From: Alteromonas_E sp965248545
GTDB lineage: Bacteria > Pseudomonadota > Gammaproteobacteria > Enterobacterales > Alteromonadaceae
Direction of reading: 5' to 3'
DNA: 64,000 bases
NCBI GenBank assembly: GCA_965248545.1
Contig: OZ252110.1
Coordinates: forward strand, 3,100,001-3,164,000
Numbering within the stretch: position 1 is the stretch's first letter; the number at the start of each line of letters is the position of its first letter. Under the pieces are notes generated by a model that worked only from the letters and a program-made list of their open reading frames with translations, ran no database searches and was not told the origin of the DNA. This document shows, piece by piece, positions 36,500-44,991 of the stretch. The translations under genes and the position numbers were made by a program.

Positions 36500-36858
36500 T
36501 TAATCAAAGGAGTATATCGAGTTTTTTTGCCCTGTCGGGGGATTGGCTGAACTTACTTCTCAGAAGGTTTTGACGGAGCTAGCTCGCCAATATTCAAAAT
36601 TGGCGCTGCATCTATTTCGGTCGCATCCATCATGTCAGCAATCCGTTCTACACTGGTCATCAGTTGCAGTTGCTCCCATTCTTTTAAAGACTCAAATCGT
36701 TCAATAGAACGTTATCGTTTGTTCAATTCTGCCTATTTGATTTGGGCTGATATTAAGCGAATAACAGATCGGCAACACTAGTGCACAAAAAGCTATTATT
36801 TGGTCTCTTTATGGCGCTAGACTGATACCTTTGGAGTGACCACTTCGGAACTATCTGA
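36500..36858. other. Intergenic stretch with a possible gene remnant
   Basis: Between the divergent kinase and MscS genes. On the minus strand, 36553-36660 encodes 35 residues starting MTSVERIADM and ending KPSEK. The same frame reads back to a TAA at 36712-36714 (RSIERFESLKEWEQ then LQL), as if it were the C-terminal end of a lost gene. I do not recognise the family. The remaining ~140 bases must hold the mscS promoter, but I see no convincing hexamers. Confidence 0.4.
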
Positions 36859-38172
36859 ATGCTAGCGGAATCGTTAACACAAAATATAAACAACCTCGTC
36901 GATTGGCTGGAGACCGCGGTTTTTAGCCTTGAATTTGTCGTTCAGTTATCGGTGATCCTAACAATCTACTTTGTTGCTTTTGGTTTTTCTGTCAAAGCAA
37001 AGCGTTTCCTTAATCCAAGTCACCAAGCCCCGGAGGCTGGTGCGCATACACTCAAACAATTGGCATTTAAGCTCCGAGGGCTAATTTTTCCCGTAGTATC
37101 TATTTTTCTGTTGAAACTGTCATCTGCACTAGGACAACAATTTCAATTGGATTCGTGGTTACTCAATGCTGCGTTTGTCATTGCAGCACTACTATTTTTG
37201 AACACGCTGATTCGAGCTTTTGTGGACAGTGAAGCTCTGGCTTCGTTCATGCGCTGGATCGTCCTACCGGTTGTGGCAATGCATATGCTAGGCGTTTTGC
37301 CTCAATTGACCGCCGTTCTCGAAGAAATGGCTATTACTGTTGGTAACGTTGAAATATCGGCATATGGCATCGCTCGAGTGCTCATTTTTGGCACCATTCT
37401 GTTCTGGTTGGGCCGTGTTTCTCGCAGTGCAGGTAAGGAACTGATAAAAAATCATCACAAGCTAGACGTAACGACTAAAGAAGTCTTTACGAAAGTGTTT
37501 GAAGTCGCTCTTTTCTGTGTAGTGTTTATCATTCTGCTCAATATCATGGGTATCAACCTGACGGCACTGGCTGTATTTGGTGGTGCACTCGGCGTAGGCT
37601 TAGGCTTGGGGTTACAAACGATCGCCTCGAATTTTATTTCGGGCATCATTATCCTGCTTGATCGTTCTTTGACTGTTGGTGATTTTGTCGAGCTTGATGA
37701 TGGCAGCAAGGGCTTTGTGCGTGAGTTTAGAATGCGCTACACCGTGCTGGAAACTTACGATGGTAAAGATATCTTAGTACCGAACGAGAAGTTCATTAAT
37801 TCGTTAATGACAAACTGGACGCACAAAGACCCCAAACAACGATATCGAATCGATTTTAGTGTTGCATACAAAACCGATATCCGCGCTATGTGCGAAATTG
37901 TCAAAGAGGCAGTAGGACAACACCCACAAGTAATCAATGGGGAAGACATACCCTTCGAAGAGCGTCCTGACTGCGAAATTGACTCTTTCGGTGACTCTGG
38001 AGTCAATATGTTTGTCGAGTTCTGGATGTATGGCATAGATGACGGCAAGAATCGGGTAGGGGGTGATTTGTTGCTTATCGTGTTTGAGACACTGCGCGAA
38101 CACAATATTGAAATACCATTTCCTCAACGCGAAGTTCGCATACTTGACGGTAATGTGGATGATTCCGTGTAG
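36859..38172 (+). CDS. MscS-family mechanosensitive channel
   Basis: A 437-residue inner-membrane channel. About five helices precede the pore: roughly 22-44, 70-92, 98-118, 128-150 and 168-188. The pore helix TM3 is the glycine/alanine-rich stretch GGALGVGLGLGLQTIASNFI (about 240-260), followed by SGIIILLDRSLTVGDFVEL and the beta domain and C-terminal cage. It releases solutes on osmotic downshock. It is longer than E. coli MscS (286), with extra N-terminal helices, as in YbdG/YnaI-type relatives. It stands alone, divergent from the kinase gene. Confidence 0.93.
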   Translation: MLAESLTQNINNLVDWLETAVFSLEFVVQLSVILTIYFVAFGFSVKAKRFLNPSHQAPEAGAHTLKQLAFKLRGLIFPVVSIFLLKLSSALGQQFQLDSWLLNAAFVIAALLFLNTLIRAFVDSEALASFMRWIVLPVVAMHMLGVLPQLTAVLEEMAITVGNVEISAYGIARVLIFGTILFWLGRVSRSAGKELIKNHHKLDVTTKEVFTKVFEVALFCVVFIILLNIMGINLTALAVFGGALGVGLGLGLQTIASNFISGIIILLDRSLTVGDFVELDDGSKGFVREFRMRYTVLETYDGKDILVPNEKFINSLMTNWTHKDPKQRYRIDFSVAYKTDIRAMCEIVKEAVGQHPQVINGEDIPFEERPDCEIDSFGDSGVNMFVEFWMYGIDDGKNRVGGDLLLIVFETLREHNIEIPFPQREVRILDGNVDDSV

Positions 38173-38274
38173 AAGCCACCAACTCATAGCTTTTATAAGC
38201 AAGAATAGAAAACTGGCTCAGTGGCAATCCTGCGCTGACACATTATGATAAGAGAACGTATTAAGCGTTTGTCG

Positions 38275-38967
38275 ATGCTGAAACAGATGAAATTATTGAT
38301 AGTAATACTAGCTTTTCTGGCGGTCTCTTTTGTGGGATACGCCCAAACGCTTAGACCGGAAGTGGACGTCTTGGCTATTGAATATCCCCCGTTTACCAGT
38401 GAACAGCTAGCAGATTTTGGGGTGAGTTTTAATAAACTGAATCTACTTATCGGCCAAGAGTTTTCTATTCGTCCCATCTTTTTACCTCCGGCTCGGGCAC
38501 AATTAACGGTGAACGGTGAAGAATGGTGCCTAAGTTTTTACCCTAGAAGTAAAGACGAATCAGATTCACAGCAATTTAGATTGTTTGAAGATGAAGTGAA
38601 ACTTACTCTTATCACTCGACGGGATAGCTTATTAACCTCGTGGAATGACCTTGCTGAGTTAGCCGGTAAGTCCATTGCAGTGTTACGAGTACAAGCGCAA
38701 AACCCTTTTTTAGACCAGTTTACCTCTGCGGGCATTGAGCTTGTATATGTTGAGTCGACAGAGATTGCAATGCAGATGGTAATAAAGGGAAGAACAGATT
38801 TTGCGATGGGAGACAGTGTGAGTCTGGGGTATTTTCAACAACAGAATTCAGTTTACGAAAGTTTAACGATGTCTGATACTGTCATTAAAACCACTCGACT
38901 CATGATCGAGGCAAATCCTACTTGCCAATATTTCGACAAACTAAAAGGTTTGATTTCACCTAAATGA
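38275..38967 (+). CDS. Second lone periplasmic solute-binding protein (SBP_bac_3-like)
   Basis: An exported protein of about 230 residues. I prefer ATG 38275, which puts a compact signal peptide (MLKQMKLLIVILAFLAVSFV then GYAQ) at the front; ATG 38245 would add ten residues. The mature chain has the type II binding fold: early VLAIEYPPFTSEQL, hinge DLAELAGKSIAVLRVQ, and late MVIKGRTDFAMGDS. There is a single Cys pair (WCLSF and PTCQYF). It is distantly similar in plan to the copy at 1718-2443, also without a transporter. A ligand-sensing or degenerate role is possible. Confidence 0.72.
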   Translation: MLKQMKLLIVILAFLAVSFVGYAQTLRPEVDVLAIEYPPFTSEQLADFGVSFNKLNLLIGQEFSIRPIFLPPARAQLTVNGEEWCLSFYPRSKDESDSQQFRLFEDEVKLTLITRRDSLLTSWNDLAELAGKSIAVLRVQAQNPFLDQFTSAGIELVYVESTEIAMQMVIKGRTDFAMGDSVSLGYFQQQNSVYESLTMSDTVIKTTRLMIEANPTCQYFDKLKGLISPK

Positions 38968-39108
38968 GCACAGCAACACTAACTGTGTTGTTAGCCCACA
39001 GCAAACGCCTGCTTATTAGAAATCATAATCAGATGTTAAATTTTATTCCTCATTGGGCGAGCTAAGTGTAATAGACTCGCATGACCAGTGAATAGTCTAA
39101 TCTCCGTA

Positions 39109-39307
39109 AACGTTTTAAAGAAATAAATAAGGGAGTTGGTGGACGCTGCTGCGGTTGGTTACCACGCAATTGAATCAGCTCGCCAGGAACGTTTTAAAGA
39201 ATTAAAAAAAGGAAAATGGTGGACGCTGCTGCGGTTGGTTACCACGTAATTGAATCAGCTCGCCTGAAACGTTTTAAAGAATTAAAAAAAGGAAAATGGT
39301 GGACGCT
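39109..39307 (-). repeat. Tandem repeats carrying the tRNA-Val 3' end
   Basis: Two ~80-base units (39109-39187 and 39188-39267) and the start of a third (39268-39307) that runs into the first tRNA-Val gene. Each unit, read on the plus strand, begins AACGTTTTAAAGAA, continues with an A-rich stretch, then TGGTGGACGCT, which is exactly the last 11 bases of the tRNA (AGCGTCCACCA on the minus strand). After that, units 1 and 2 share about 40 bases not found in the tRNA. On the minus strand the units form a trailer downstream of the tRNAs. They recall the repeats of the E. coli tyrT operon. Confidence 0.85.
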
Positions 39308-39372
39308 ACTGGGCTTGAACCAGTGACCCTCGCCTTGTAAGGGCGATGCTCTCCCAACTGAGCTAAGCGTCC
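39297..39372 (-). tRNA. tRNA-Val (anticodon UAC), second gene in the transcript
   Basis: A 76-base tRNA with encoded CCA. Acceptor stem GGACGCT/AGCGTCC, D-arm TAGCTCAGTTGGGAGAGC, anticodon loop CTTACAA giving UAC, and T-arm GGTTCAAGCCC. It is identical to the copy 28 bases upstream. The 3' end merges into the repeat units described separately. UAC reads GUA and GUG codons. Confidence 0.97.
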
Positions 39373-39400
39373 TAAGAGATTGCGTTTACTTGAAAAGAAG

Positions 39401-39476
39401 TGGTGGACGCTACTGGGCTTGAACCAGTGACCCTCGCCTTGTAAGGGCGATGCTCTCCCAACTGAGCTAAGCGTCC
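39401..39476 (-). tRNA. tRNA-Val (anticodon UAC), first gene in the transcript
   Basis: Same 76-base sequence as the neighbouring copy, with encoded CCA and anticodon UAC. It lies just downstream of a consensus promoter on the minus strand, so it is the first gene of the operon. E. coli also has tRNA-Val(UAC) genes (valUXY) next to gltX. Confidence 0.97.
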
Positions 39477-39508
39477 TTCTTTTCCGCCGAAGCGTTTAAG
39501 TGGGCGGT

Positions 39509-39536
39509 ATTATAGAGTTGCAAGAGCTGCTGTCAA
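39509..39536 (-). promoter_or_regulatory. Promoter of the tRNA-Val operon
   Basis: On the minus strand, TTGACA (39536-39531), a 16-base spacer and TATAAT (39514-39509), both perfect consensus. A GC-rich discriminator (ACCGCCC) follows, as in stringently controlled stable-RNA promoters. The first tRNA-Val begins 32 bases beyond the -10. Confidence 0.88.
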
Positions 39537-39654
39537 CCGTAAATTTAACGTAAATTCTGTTTGCTTAAATTGTGGTCAATAAATCGCTTGGCTAAACTAA
39601 ATTTAGGCGAAAAAACGCACAAATCACAAGAGTGCTGCCAAATGAGGTGTTGAG

Positions 39655-41361
39655 ATGAAACGAGTTTTAAGAATCTTTTATGTGTTCAGTACGATTTGTG
39701 TACTTACTGCCTGTGGGGGTGGGGGAGAAACCGATTCCCCAGCGCCAACGCCTGTTCCAGAACCAACCCCAACCCCAACCCCAACTCCGCCGCCCACACC
39801 CGCGCCTGAGCCTCCACTTTGGCAGCAACAAGTGGATGCGGCTCGTTTACTGAATCAAGCAACGTTTGGACCGCAGCTTGCGGACATTGAGCGGGTAGTT
39901 GAACTCGGAGCTGAAGCTTGGATTGACGAACAAATAGCAATACCAACTACCAGACAATTGGATTACATCGTTGGGTTGGAGGGCGTAGTACCTGAAGATG
40001 AATTTTGGCGGCAACATCGAATCGAGGCGTGGTGGGATGCGTCATTGTTTGGTGAAGACCAATTGCGTCAACGCGTGGCCTACGCCTTGTCACAAATCAT
40101 GGTGATCTCTGACCGAAGCAATTTTGAAGAGGATATTTGGGGAATAGCAAACTATTACGACATGCTTGCCGATAACGCGTTTGGTAACTATCGGGACCTC
40201 ATTGAGGATGTAACTCTTTCGCCAATGATGGGAATGTACTTGAGTATGCTGGGTAACGAAAAACCCGATCCAGAGCGCAATGTGAGGCCCGACGAGAATT
40301 ACGCTAGAGAGCTAATGCAATTATTCAGTATTGGCCTAATCGAGTTAAACCTTGACGGCACGCCTAAAATCGGTGCCGATGGCCAACTCATCGAAACCTA
40401 TAATCAGTCGATTATCGAAGCCTACGCACACGTTTTTACGGGTTGGCATTTCAATGGCACTAGCGAGGAAACTTGGTATCAATGGTGGCGCAATTACGAA
40501 GGTATAGCACCTATGACCTCAGTCGAAGCGTTCCACGATAAAGGTGAAAAACAACTGTTAAATGGTGTCATAGTTCCTGCGAATCAGACCGCTCAGAAAG
40601 ATCTGGATATGGCACTGAATAGTTTGTTTGAACACCCAAACGTTGGGCCTTTTATTGCAAAGCAACTGATTCAACGACTGGTGACCAGTAATCCTTCAGG
40701 TGATTATGTTCAACGTGTCGCCTCGGTATTTAACGACGATGGTACCGGAGAGCGAGGGGATCTAGGCGCGGTTGTGAAAGCGATATTATTAGATGAAGAA
40801 GCGCGTGCAGAATATGCTATTCAAACCGCACAGTTTGGCAAACTAAAAGAACCTATCATCAAAGCCACGCAACTATGGCGCGCTTTTGGTGCGACGTCAC
40901 CTAATGATCGAATCGAGTTAGGATGGCCTGACTATTTCTTTAACCAAGCACCGCTTTCGTCTCCATCTGTATTTAATTTCTACTTACCCGATTACACCTC
41001 GCCAGGCGTTTTAACTGAACAGAATATGGTTGCCCCAGAATTACAGATAATGACGGAGACTTTCGTGGTCCGAACGACTAACTTTATGGCGTACTCTGCA
41101 TTGTGGGGACATTCGTTGCACCGCGATCCCAATGACGAAGACATCTTGGTCGATTTCGCCAGGGAAGTTGAAATGCTAGAGGAGCCCTCGGCGTTAATTG
41201 AGCATCTCGATTTGCTTCTCATGGCAGGCAGTATGGGCGAGTCCTATCGCCAAATTTTACTTGAAGCTCACGAGCAAACTGAAAACTGGGAGCCAGCAGA
41301 TAGGATTGCGAATTTGGTTTTCCTTATCATGTCTTCACCACAATATGCTGTTCAGCAGTAG
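39655..41361 (+). CDS. DUF1800-domain lipoprotein
   Basis: A 568-residue exported protein. A lipobox LTAC ends the signal peptide at about residue 20, then a GGGGE stretch and a proline/threonine linker (PTPTPTPTPPPTPAPEPP, about 29-58) lift the domain off the membrane. From about residue 64 it is a DUF1800 protein: AARLLNQATFGPQLADIERV, WIDEQI, LRQRVAYALSQIMVIS, ENYARELMQLFSIGL, and HDKGEKQLL. DUF1800 proteins are nearly always paired with a DUF1501 protein, as here 10 bases downstream. The biochemical role is unknown. The linker DNA is a CCAACC-type simple repeat. Confidence 0.9.
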   Translation: MKRVLRIFYVFSTICVLTACGGGGETDSPAPTPVPEPTPTPTPTPPPTPAPEPPLWQQQVDAARLLNQATFGPQLADIERVVELGAEAWIDEQIAIPTTRQLDYIVGLEGVVPEDEFWRQHRIEAWWDASLFGEDQLRQRVAYALSQIMVISDRSNFEEDIWGIANYYDMLADNAFGNYRDLIEDVTLSPMMGMYLSMLGNEKPDPERNVRPDENYARELMQLFSIGLIELNLDGTPKIGADGQLIETYNQSIIEAYAHVFTGWHFNGTSEETWYQWWRNYEGIAPMTSVEAFHDKGEKQLLNGVIVPANQTAQKDLDMALNSLFEHPNVGPFIAKQLIQRLVTSNPSGDYVQRVASVFNDDGTGERGDLGAVVKAILLDEEARAEYAIQTAQFGKLKEPIIKATQLWRAFGATSPNDRIELGWPDYFFNQAPLSSPSVFNFYLPDYTSPGVLTEQNMVAPELQIMTETFVVRTTNFMAYSALWGHSLHRDPNDEDILVDFAREVEMLEEPSALIEHLDLLLMAGSMGESYRQILLEAHEQTENWEPADRIANLVFLIMSSPQYAVQQ

Positions 41362-41371
41362 GAGTGCCATT

Positions 41372-42742
41372 ATGAAATCACAAGCGAGACGTCATTTCTT
41401 GAAGCGTTCTTTAGGTTCGGCAGCGGCCTTAACCAGTGCAACATCAGTCGGTTTGAATCTGAGTTTGAGTTCACGGGTATTAGCTCAATCAAGCAGCCGC
41501 TTTGACGATTACAAAGCGTTGGTGTGCGTGTTTTTGTATGGCGGTAACGACTCATACAATTTATTGGTTCCAACCGATAACAGTGAATACCAAATTTATC
41601 AAAATGTTCGACAGAATTTGGCCTACAGCCAAGATCAATTATTACCTATCAATCCGGTCACAAGTCAGCCGTACGCAATGGGAATGCCTTCCGCTGCCAC
41701 GAGTTTGCAGCAGTTGTTTGCGCAACAGAAACTCTCGGTGGTCGCGAATATTGGGCCGTTGTCGCAACCACTAACTAAAAGTATGGTAGAGAATGATTAC
41801 TCACTGTTGCCGCCGCAACTGTTTTCCCACAATGATCAACAGAGCCTCTGGCAAAGTGGGGCCATGAACACTGCGGCAACGACTGGGTGGGGAGGCCGAA
41901 TGGCTGACCTAATCGCTGACACTAATGACAGTCTTTCGATGAACCTATCGATATTTGGTAGCAATCTCATGCAGGCAGGGACGATTGTCCAGCCTTTTTC
42001 GGTAGATGCTTCGGGTCCGGAGGCCTTTGCTGCTTTGGATCCAACGAAAGACTGGAATGCCGAGCGAGTAGACGTGTTTAATCGTTTAATGGCAGAGGTT
42101 TCTTCGCCCTTACAGGTTGCCTATGCAAATAAAATAACTAGTGCTGCGGCGAATAATCTACGCATTTTAGAAGCACTCGAGTTGGTCACGCCTACGGAGG
42201 TAGATTACCCTGCGGGAAATGATCTTGCTAGTCAATTAAAGATGGTTGCGTCATTAATTGCTGGTCAACCCTATATAGGTCAGCAGCGGCAAATTTTCTT
42301 TGTCGGTATGGGGGGATGGGACACGCATGATGCGCAATCAGAATTACATCCTCAGTTGCTAGCAACGCTAGGTGATGCCTTGTTGGCCTTCCAGCAAGAT
42401 ATTGATCAGAGGAGCTTAAGCCAACAGGTCACAACATTTACGCTATCTGAATTTGGCCGAACCCTCACGAGTAATGGTGATGGTACTGATCATGGTTGGG
42501 GAGGCCATCAATTGGTGATGGGCGGAGCCATTAAAGGTGGAGATGTGATGGGGACATTACCATCTCTGGAGCTTGATTCTAATGATGACATTGGCGGTGG
42601 GAGAATGTTGCCAACACTGTCGATCGACCAATACGGAGCATCCTTGTCAGAGTGGTTTGGGTTATCCAACAATGAGATAGCTGCTGTATTTCCAAATTTC
42701 TCTCGGTTTGATAGTAGTGCATTGCAATTGTTTGAGGGATAA
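41372..42742 (+). CDS. DUF1501-family protein with Tat signal
   Basis: A 456-residue protein starting at ATG 41372, with AGGAG (overlapping the DUF1800 stop) seven bases upstream. A longer frame to 41198 runs inside the previous gene and is rejected. The N-terminus RRHFLKRSLG is a twin-arginine export signal, so the protein is folded in the cytoplasm with a cofactor or metal and sent to the periplasm. The family core resembles alkaline-phosphatase/sulfatase folds: VCVFLYGGNDSYNLLVP, GMGGWDTHDAQ, TFTLSEFGRTLTSNGDGTDHG and WGGHQLVMGGAIKGG. It is co-expressed with the DUF1800 lipoprotein. Substrate unknown. Confidence 0.92.
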   Translation: MKSQARRHFLKRSLGSAAALTSATSVGLNLSLSSRVLAQSSSRFDDYKALVCVFLYGGNDSYNLLVPTDNSEYQIYQNVRQNLAYSQDQLLPINPVTSQPYAMGMPSAATSLQQLFAQQKLSVVANIGPLSQPLTKSMVENDYSLLPPQLFSHNDQQSLWQSGAMNTAATTGWGGRMADLIADTNDSLSMNLSIFGSNLMQAGTIVQPFSVDASGPEAFAALDPTKDWNAERVDVFNRLMAEVSSPLQVAYANKITSAAANNLRILEALELVTPTEVDYPAGNDLASQLKMVASLIAGQPYIGQQRQIFFVGMGGWDTHDAQSELHPQLLATLGDALLAFQQDIDQRSLSQQVTTFTLSEFGRTLTSNGDGTDHGWGGHQLVMGGAIKGGDVMGTLPSLELDSNDDIGGGRMLPTLSIDQYGASLSEWFGLSNNEIAAVFPNFSRFDSSALQLFEG

Positions 42743-42805
42743 AGGGTTCGATTCGAACGCCGGGTAGGGTAGAATGCGCGCGTTTTTATTTATAAGGTTT
42801 TGCTA

Positions 42806-44215
42806 ATGTCAGTTGTTACGCGTTTTGCCCCTAGTCCTACCGGTTATTTGCACGTTGGCGGTGCTCGTACTGCTTTGTATTCATGGCTGTATGCTAAGAG
42901 CCAAGGCGGCCAGTTTGTGCTTCGAATAGAAGATACGGATATAGAACGCTCTACTGAAGAGGCGAAGCAGGCGATCTTAGACGGCATGTCTTGGTTAGGG
43001 CTGGATGCAGACGTCGGACCGGTATATCAAACTGACCGTTTTGATCGCTACAAAGAGATGGTTGAGCAGCTCCTGGCCGAGGGCAAAGCGTATAAATGTT
43101 TTATGCCGGCAGATGAGCTTGATGCGATTCGTGAACAGCAAAAAGCGAATGGCGAAAAGCCTCGTTATCCAGGTACGTGGAGAGATCGCACTGATCATCC
43201 TGAAAATAAGCCGTTTGTGATTCGTTTCAAAAATCCCCTTGAAGGCACAGTGAAATTTGATGACCACGTCAGGGGAAGTATTGAGATCGCCAATAGCGAA
43301 TTGGATGACCTCATCATTATGCGCAGCGATGGCACGCCGACCTATAATTTTTGTGTTGTAATTGACGACTGGGATATGGGGATAACCCATGTGGTTCGGG
43401 GCGAAGATCATATCAACAATACACCACGGCAAATCAATATTTTAAAGGCACTTGATGCTCCGGTACCTGAATACGCTCACGTCTCGATGATTTTGGGTGA
43501 TGACGGCAAAAAACTGTCAAAGCGCCATGGCGCTGTGAGTGTTATGCAATATCGAGATGATGGTTATTTACCTCAAGCCGTATTAAATTACTTGGTACGC
43601 CTCGGCTGGTCCCACGGGGATCAAGAAGTGTTTTCAGTAGACGAAATGATCGAACTGTTCTCATTAGACTCAATCAGTCAGTCTGCATCTGCGTTTAACA
43701 CTGAAAAACTCATTTGGCTTAACCAGCATTACATTAAATCGCTTCCGGTCGAAGAAGTGGCTGAACATGCGCTCTGGCATTTCCAACAGCAAGGCATCGA
43801 TGTTACCAACGGTCCGGCATTGCATGAGGTAATCAAGGTTCAAGCAGACCGCGTGAAAACACTGGCGGAATTAGCGTCGATTAGTCGCTATTTTTATGAA
43901 GAATATGAGTCATTTGACGAGAAGGCCGCGAAGAAGCACCTGCGACCTGTTGCCAAAGAAGCTTTGCAAGTTGTCGCGGAAAAACTCAGCCAACTGACAG
44001 ATTGGAACTCAGAATCCATTCAATCAGCAATTAATGCTACTGCTGAAGAATTAGAAATCGGCATGGGCAAAGTAGGGATGCCTTTGCGTGTTGCATCGAC
44101 AGGTGGTGGTAACTCTCCGTCACTCGATTTGACATTATCGTTGATTCCGCAACCAATTGTTGGTCAACGAATAAACAAAGCGATTAAATATATCGAAAAC
44201 AGAGAAAATTCGTAA
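42806..44215 (+). CDS. gltX: Glutamyl-tRNA synthetase
   Basis: A 469-residue class Ic synthetase that charges tRNA-Glu. The HIGH-type motif is PSPTGYLHVGGART near the N-terminus and the KMSKS-type motif is KLSKRHG near residue 238. ATG 42806 is chosen over the upstream TTG because AAGG lies nine bases before it and the chain then starts MSVVTRFAPSPTG as in other GltX. The gene stands between tRNA-Val and tRNA-Ala/Glu genes. In E. coli gltX is likewise flanked by valUXY and alaXW. Confidence 0.98.
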   Translation: MSVVTRFAPSPTGYLHVGGARTALYSWLYAKSQGGQFVLRIEDTDIERSTEEAKQAILDGMSWLGLDADVGPVYQTDRFDRYKEMVEQLLAEGKAYKCFMPADELDAIREQQKANGEKPRYPGTWRDRTDHPENKPFVIRFKNPLEGTVKFDDHVRGSIEIANSELDDLIIMRSDGTPTYNFCVVIDDWDMGITHVVRGEDHINNTPRQINILKALDAPVPEYAHVSMILGDDGKKLSKRHGAVSVMQYRDDGYLPQAVLNYLVRLGWSHGDQEVFSVDEMIELFSLDSISQSASAFNTEKLIWLNQHYIKSLPVEEVAEHALWHFQQQGIDVTNGPALHEVIKVQADRVKTLAELASISRYFYEEYESFDEKAAKKHLRPVAKEALQVVAEKLSQLTDWNSESIQSAINATAEELEIGMGKVGMPLRVASTGGGNSPSLDLTLSLIPQPIVGQRINKAIKYIENRENS

Positions 44216-44223
44216 AAAAACCG

Positions 44224-44252
44224 TTGACAGTTTGAGGGGGGATGCCTAGAAT
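44224..44252 (+). promoter_or_regulatory. Promoter of the tRNA-Ala/Glu operon
   Basis: TTGACA (44224-44229), a 17-base spacer and TAGAAT (44247-44252), followed by the GC-rich discriminator GCGCCCCGC typical of stringently controlled stable-RNA promoters. tRNA-Ala begins 49 bases later. The -35 starts only nine bases after the gltX stop. Confidence 0.92.
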
Positions 44253-44300
44253 GCGCCCCGCTGTCACGGAACGGGCTCAGCAAGAGTCAGGTTCAATAAC

Positions 44301-44376
<76 letters not shown>

Positions 44377-44426
44377 AGTTCCGGTTAGCAAGCAGGTAGC
44401 TGCAACCTTGTAAAATAGGTTAAACT

Positions 44427-44589
44427 AATAGTTCTAGGTATATTGTTGATTAAGCTTGCTTAAGTCAGCAATACTGCTGGCAAATGCCAGTGGCAGAAAT
44501 GTGAGTGGTAGTTTCGAACGCTGATATTCCATTAGCAACAGAAAAAGCCGAAAAATTTTGCTAGCAAAATTTGTCCTCACAGAAATTTA
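44427..44589 (+). repeat. Spacer repeat, copy A (tRNA-Ala to first tRNA-Glu)
   Basis: A 163-base block that recurs at 44829-44991 with the same length and only scattered differences, most in the first 60 bases. It starts AATAGTTCTAGG and ends ACAGAAATTTA. It contains a CTGGCA-TGCCAG hairpin and a perfect 20-base palindrome centred on GCTAGC (44553-44572). After it, copy A also has hairpins TAGAAC-GTTCTA and, at 44605-44641, TAAGGT/AGTGATG paired with CATCACT/ACCTTA. Confidence 0.9.
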
Positions 44590-44640
44590 GAACAAGTTCT
44601 AGGATAAGGTCGTTCAGTGATGTAAACATCACTTCACCTT

Positions 44641-44684
44641 ACAAAAAATCAGCAAAGCTGCGCTTTGCTAAGAAGATTTTTTGT
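44641..44684 (+). ncRNA. Precursor hairpin abutting the first tRNA-Glu
   Basis: A 44-base structure in the tRNA precursor: outer stem ACAAAAAATC with GATTTTTTGT, inner stem AGCAAAG with CTTTGCT, loop CTGCG, and a one-sided bulge AAGAA. The last two paired bases are G1 and U2 of the tRNA itself. The hairpin before the second tRNA-Glu has the same lengths but different base pairs, so pairing seems conserved. A role in RNase processing is inferred. Confidence 0.7.
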
Positions 44685-44758
44685 CCCCTTCGTCTAGAGG
44701 CCTAGGACACCGCCCTTTCACGGCGGTAACAGGGGTTCGAATCCCCTAGGGGACGCCA
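44683..44758 (+). tRNA. tRNA-Glu (anticodon UUC), copy 1
   Basis: A 76-base tRNA with encoded CCA. Acceptor GTCCCCT/AGGGGAC with discriminator G, anticodon stem CCGCC/GGCGG and loop CTTTCAC giving UUC, T-arm AGGGGTTCGAATCCCCT. Copy 2 is identical. It is the substrate of GltX encoded just upstream. Confidence 0.97.
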
Positions 44759-44828
44759 TTTTCTTTCTTTACTGGTAAAGTTAAAGAAACAGTCAGGGAA
44801 ATGCCTGACAACGAACCGATAAGGTTCA

Positions 44829-44991
44829 AATAGTTCTAGGTTTATTGTTGAATAAGGTTACTTATTACAACATCACTACTGGCAAGCGCCAGTGGCAGAA
44901 ATGTGAGTGGTAGTTTCGAGCGCTGATATTCCATTAGCAACAGAAAAGGCCGAAAAATTTTGCTAGCAAAATTTGTCCTCACAGAAATTTA
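44829..44991 (+). repeat. Spacer repeat, copy B (between the two tRNA-Glu genes)
   Basis: The second copy of the 163-base block found at 44427-44589. The palindrome centred on GCTAGC lies at 44955-44974. The block ends in ACAGAAATTT, which here forms the left arm of the hairpin that abuts the second tRNA-Glu; in copy A the same bases are separated from the tRNA by a further ~90 bases. Confidence 0.9.

Noticed and set aside
38968..39108. Gene or terminator after the second solute-binding protein
   Set aside because: Only short AT-rich sequence with an imperfect AACACAACTGTGTT-like repeat; too weak to call.
39109..39476. Regularly spaced repeats that could suggest a CRISPR array
   Set aside because: The units are two tRNA genes plus tRNA-derived trailers; there are no unique spacers of constant size and no cas genes.
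41198..41371. Longer N-terminus for the DUF1501 protein
   Set aside because: It overlaps the DUF1800 coding region and would hide the Tat signal; ATG 41372 has a good ribosome site.
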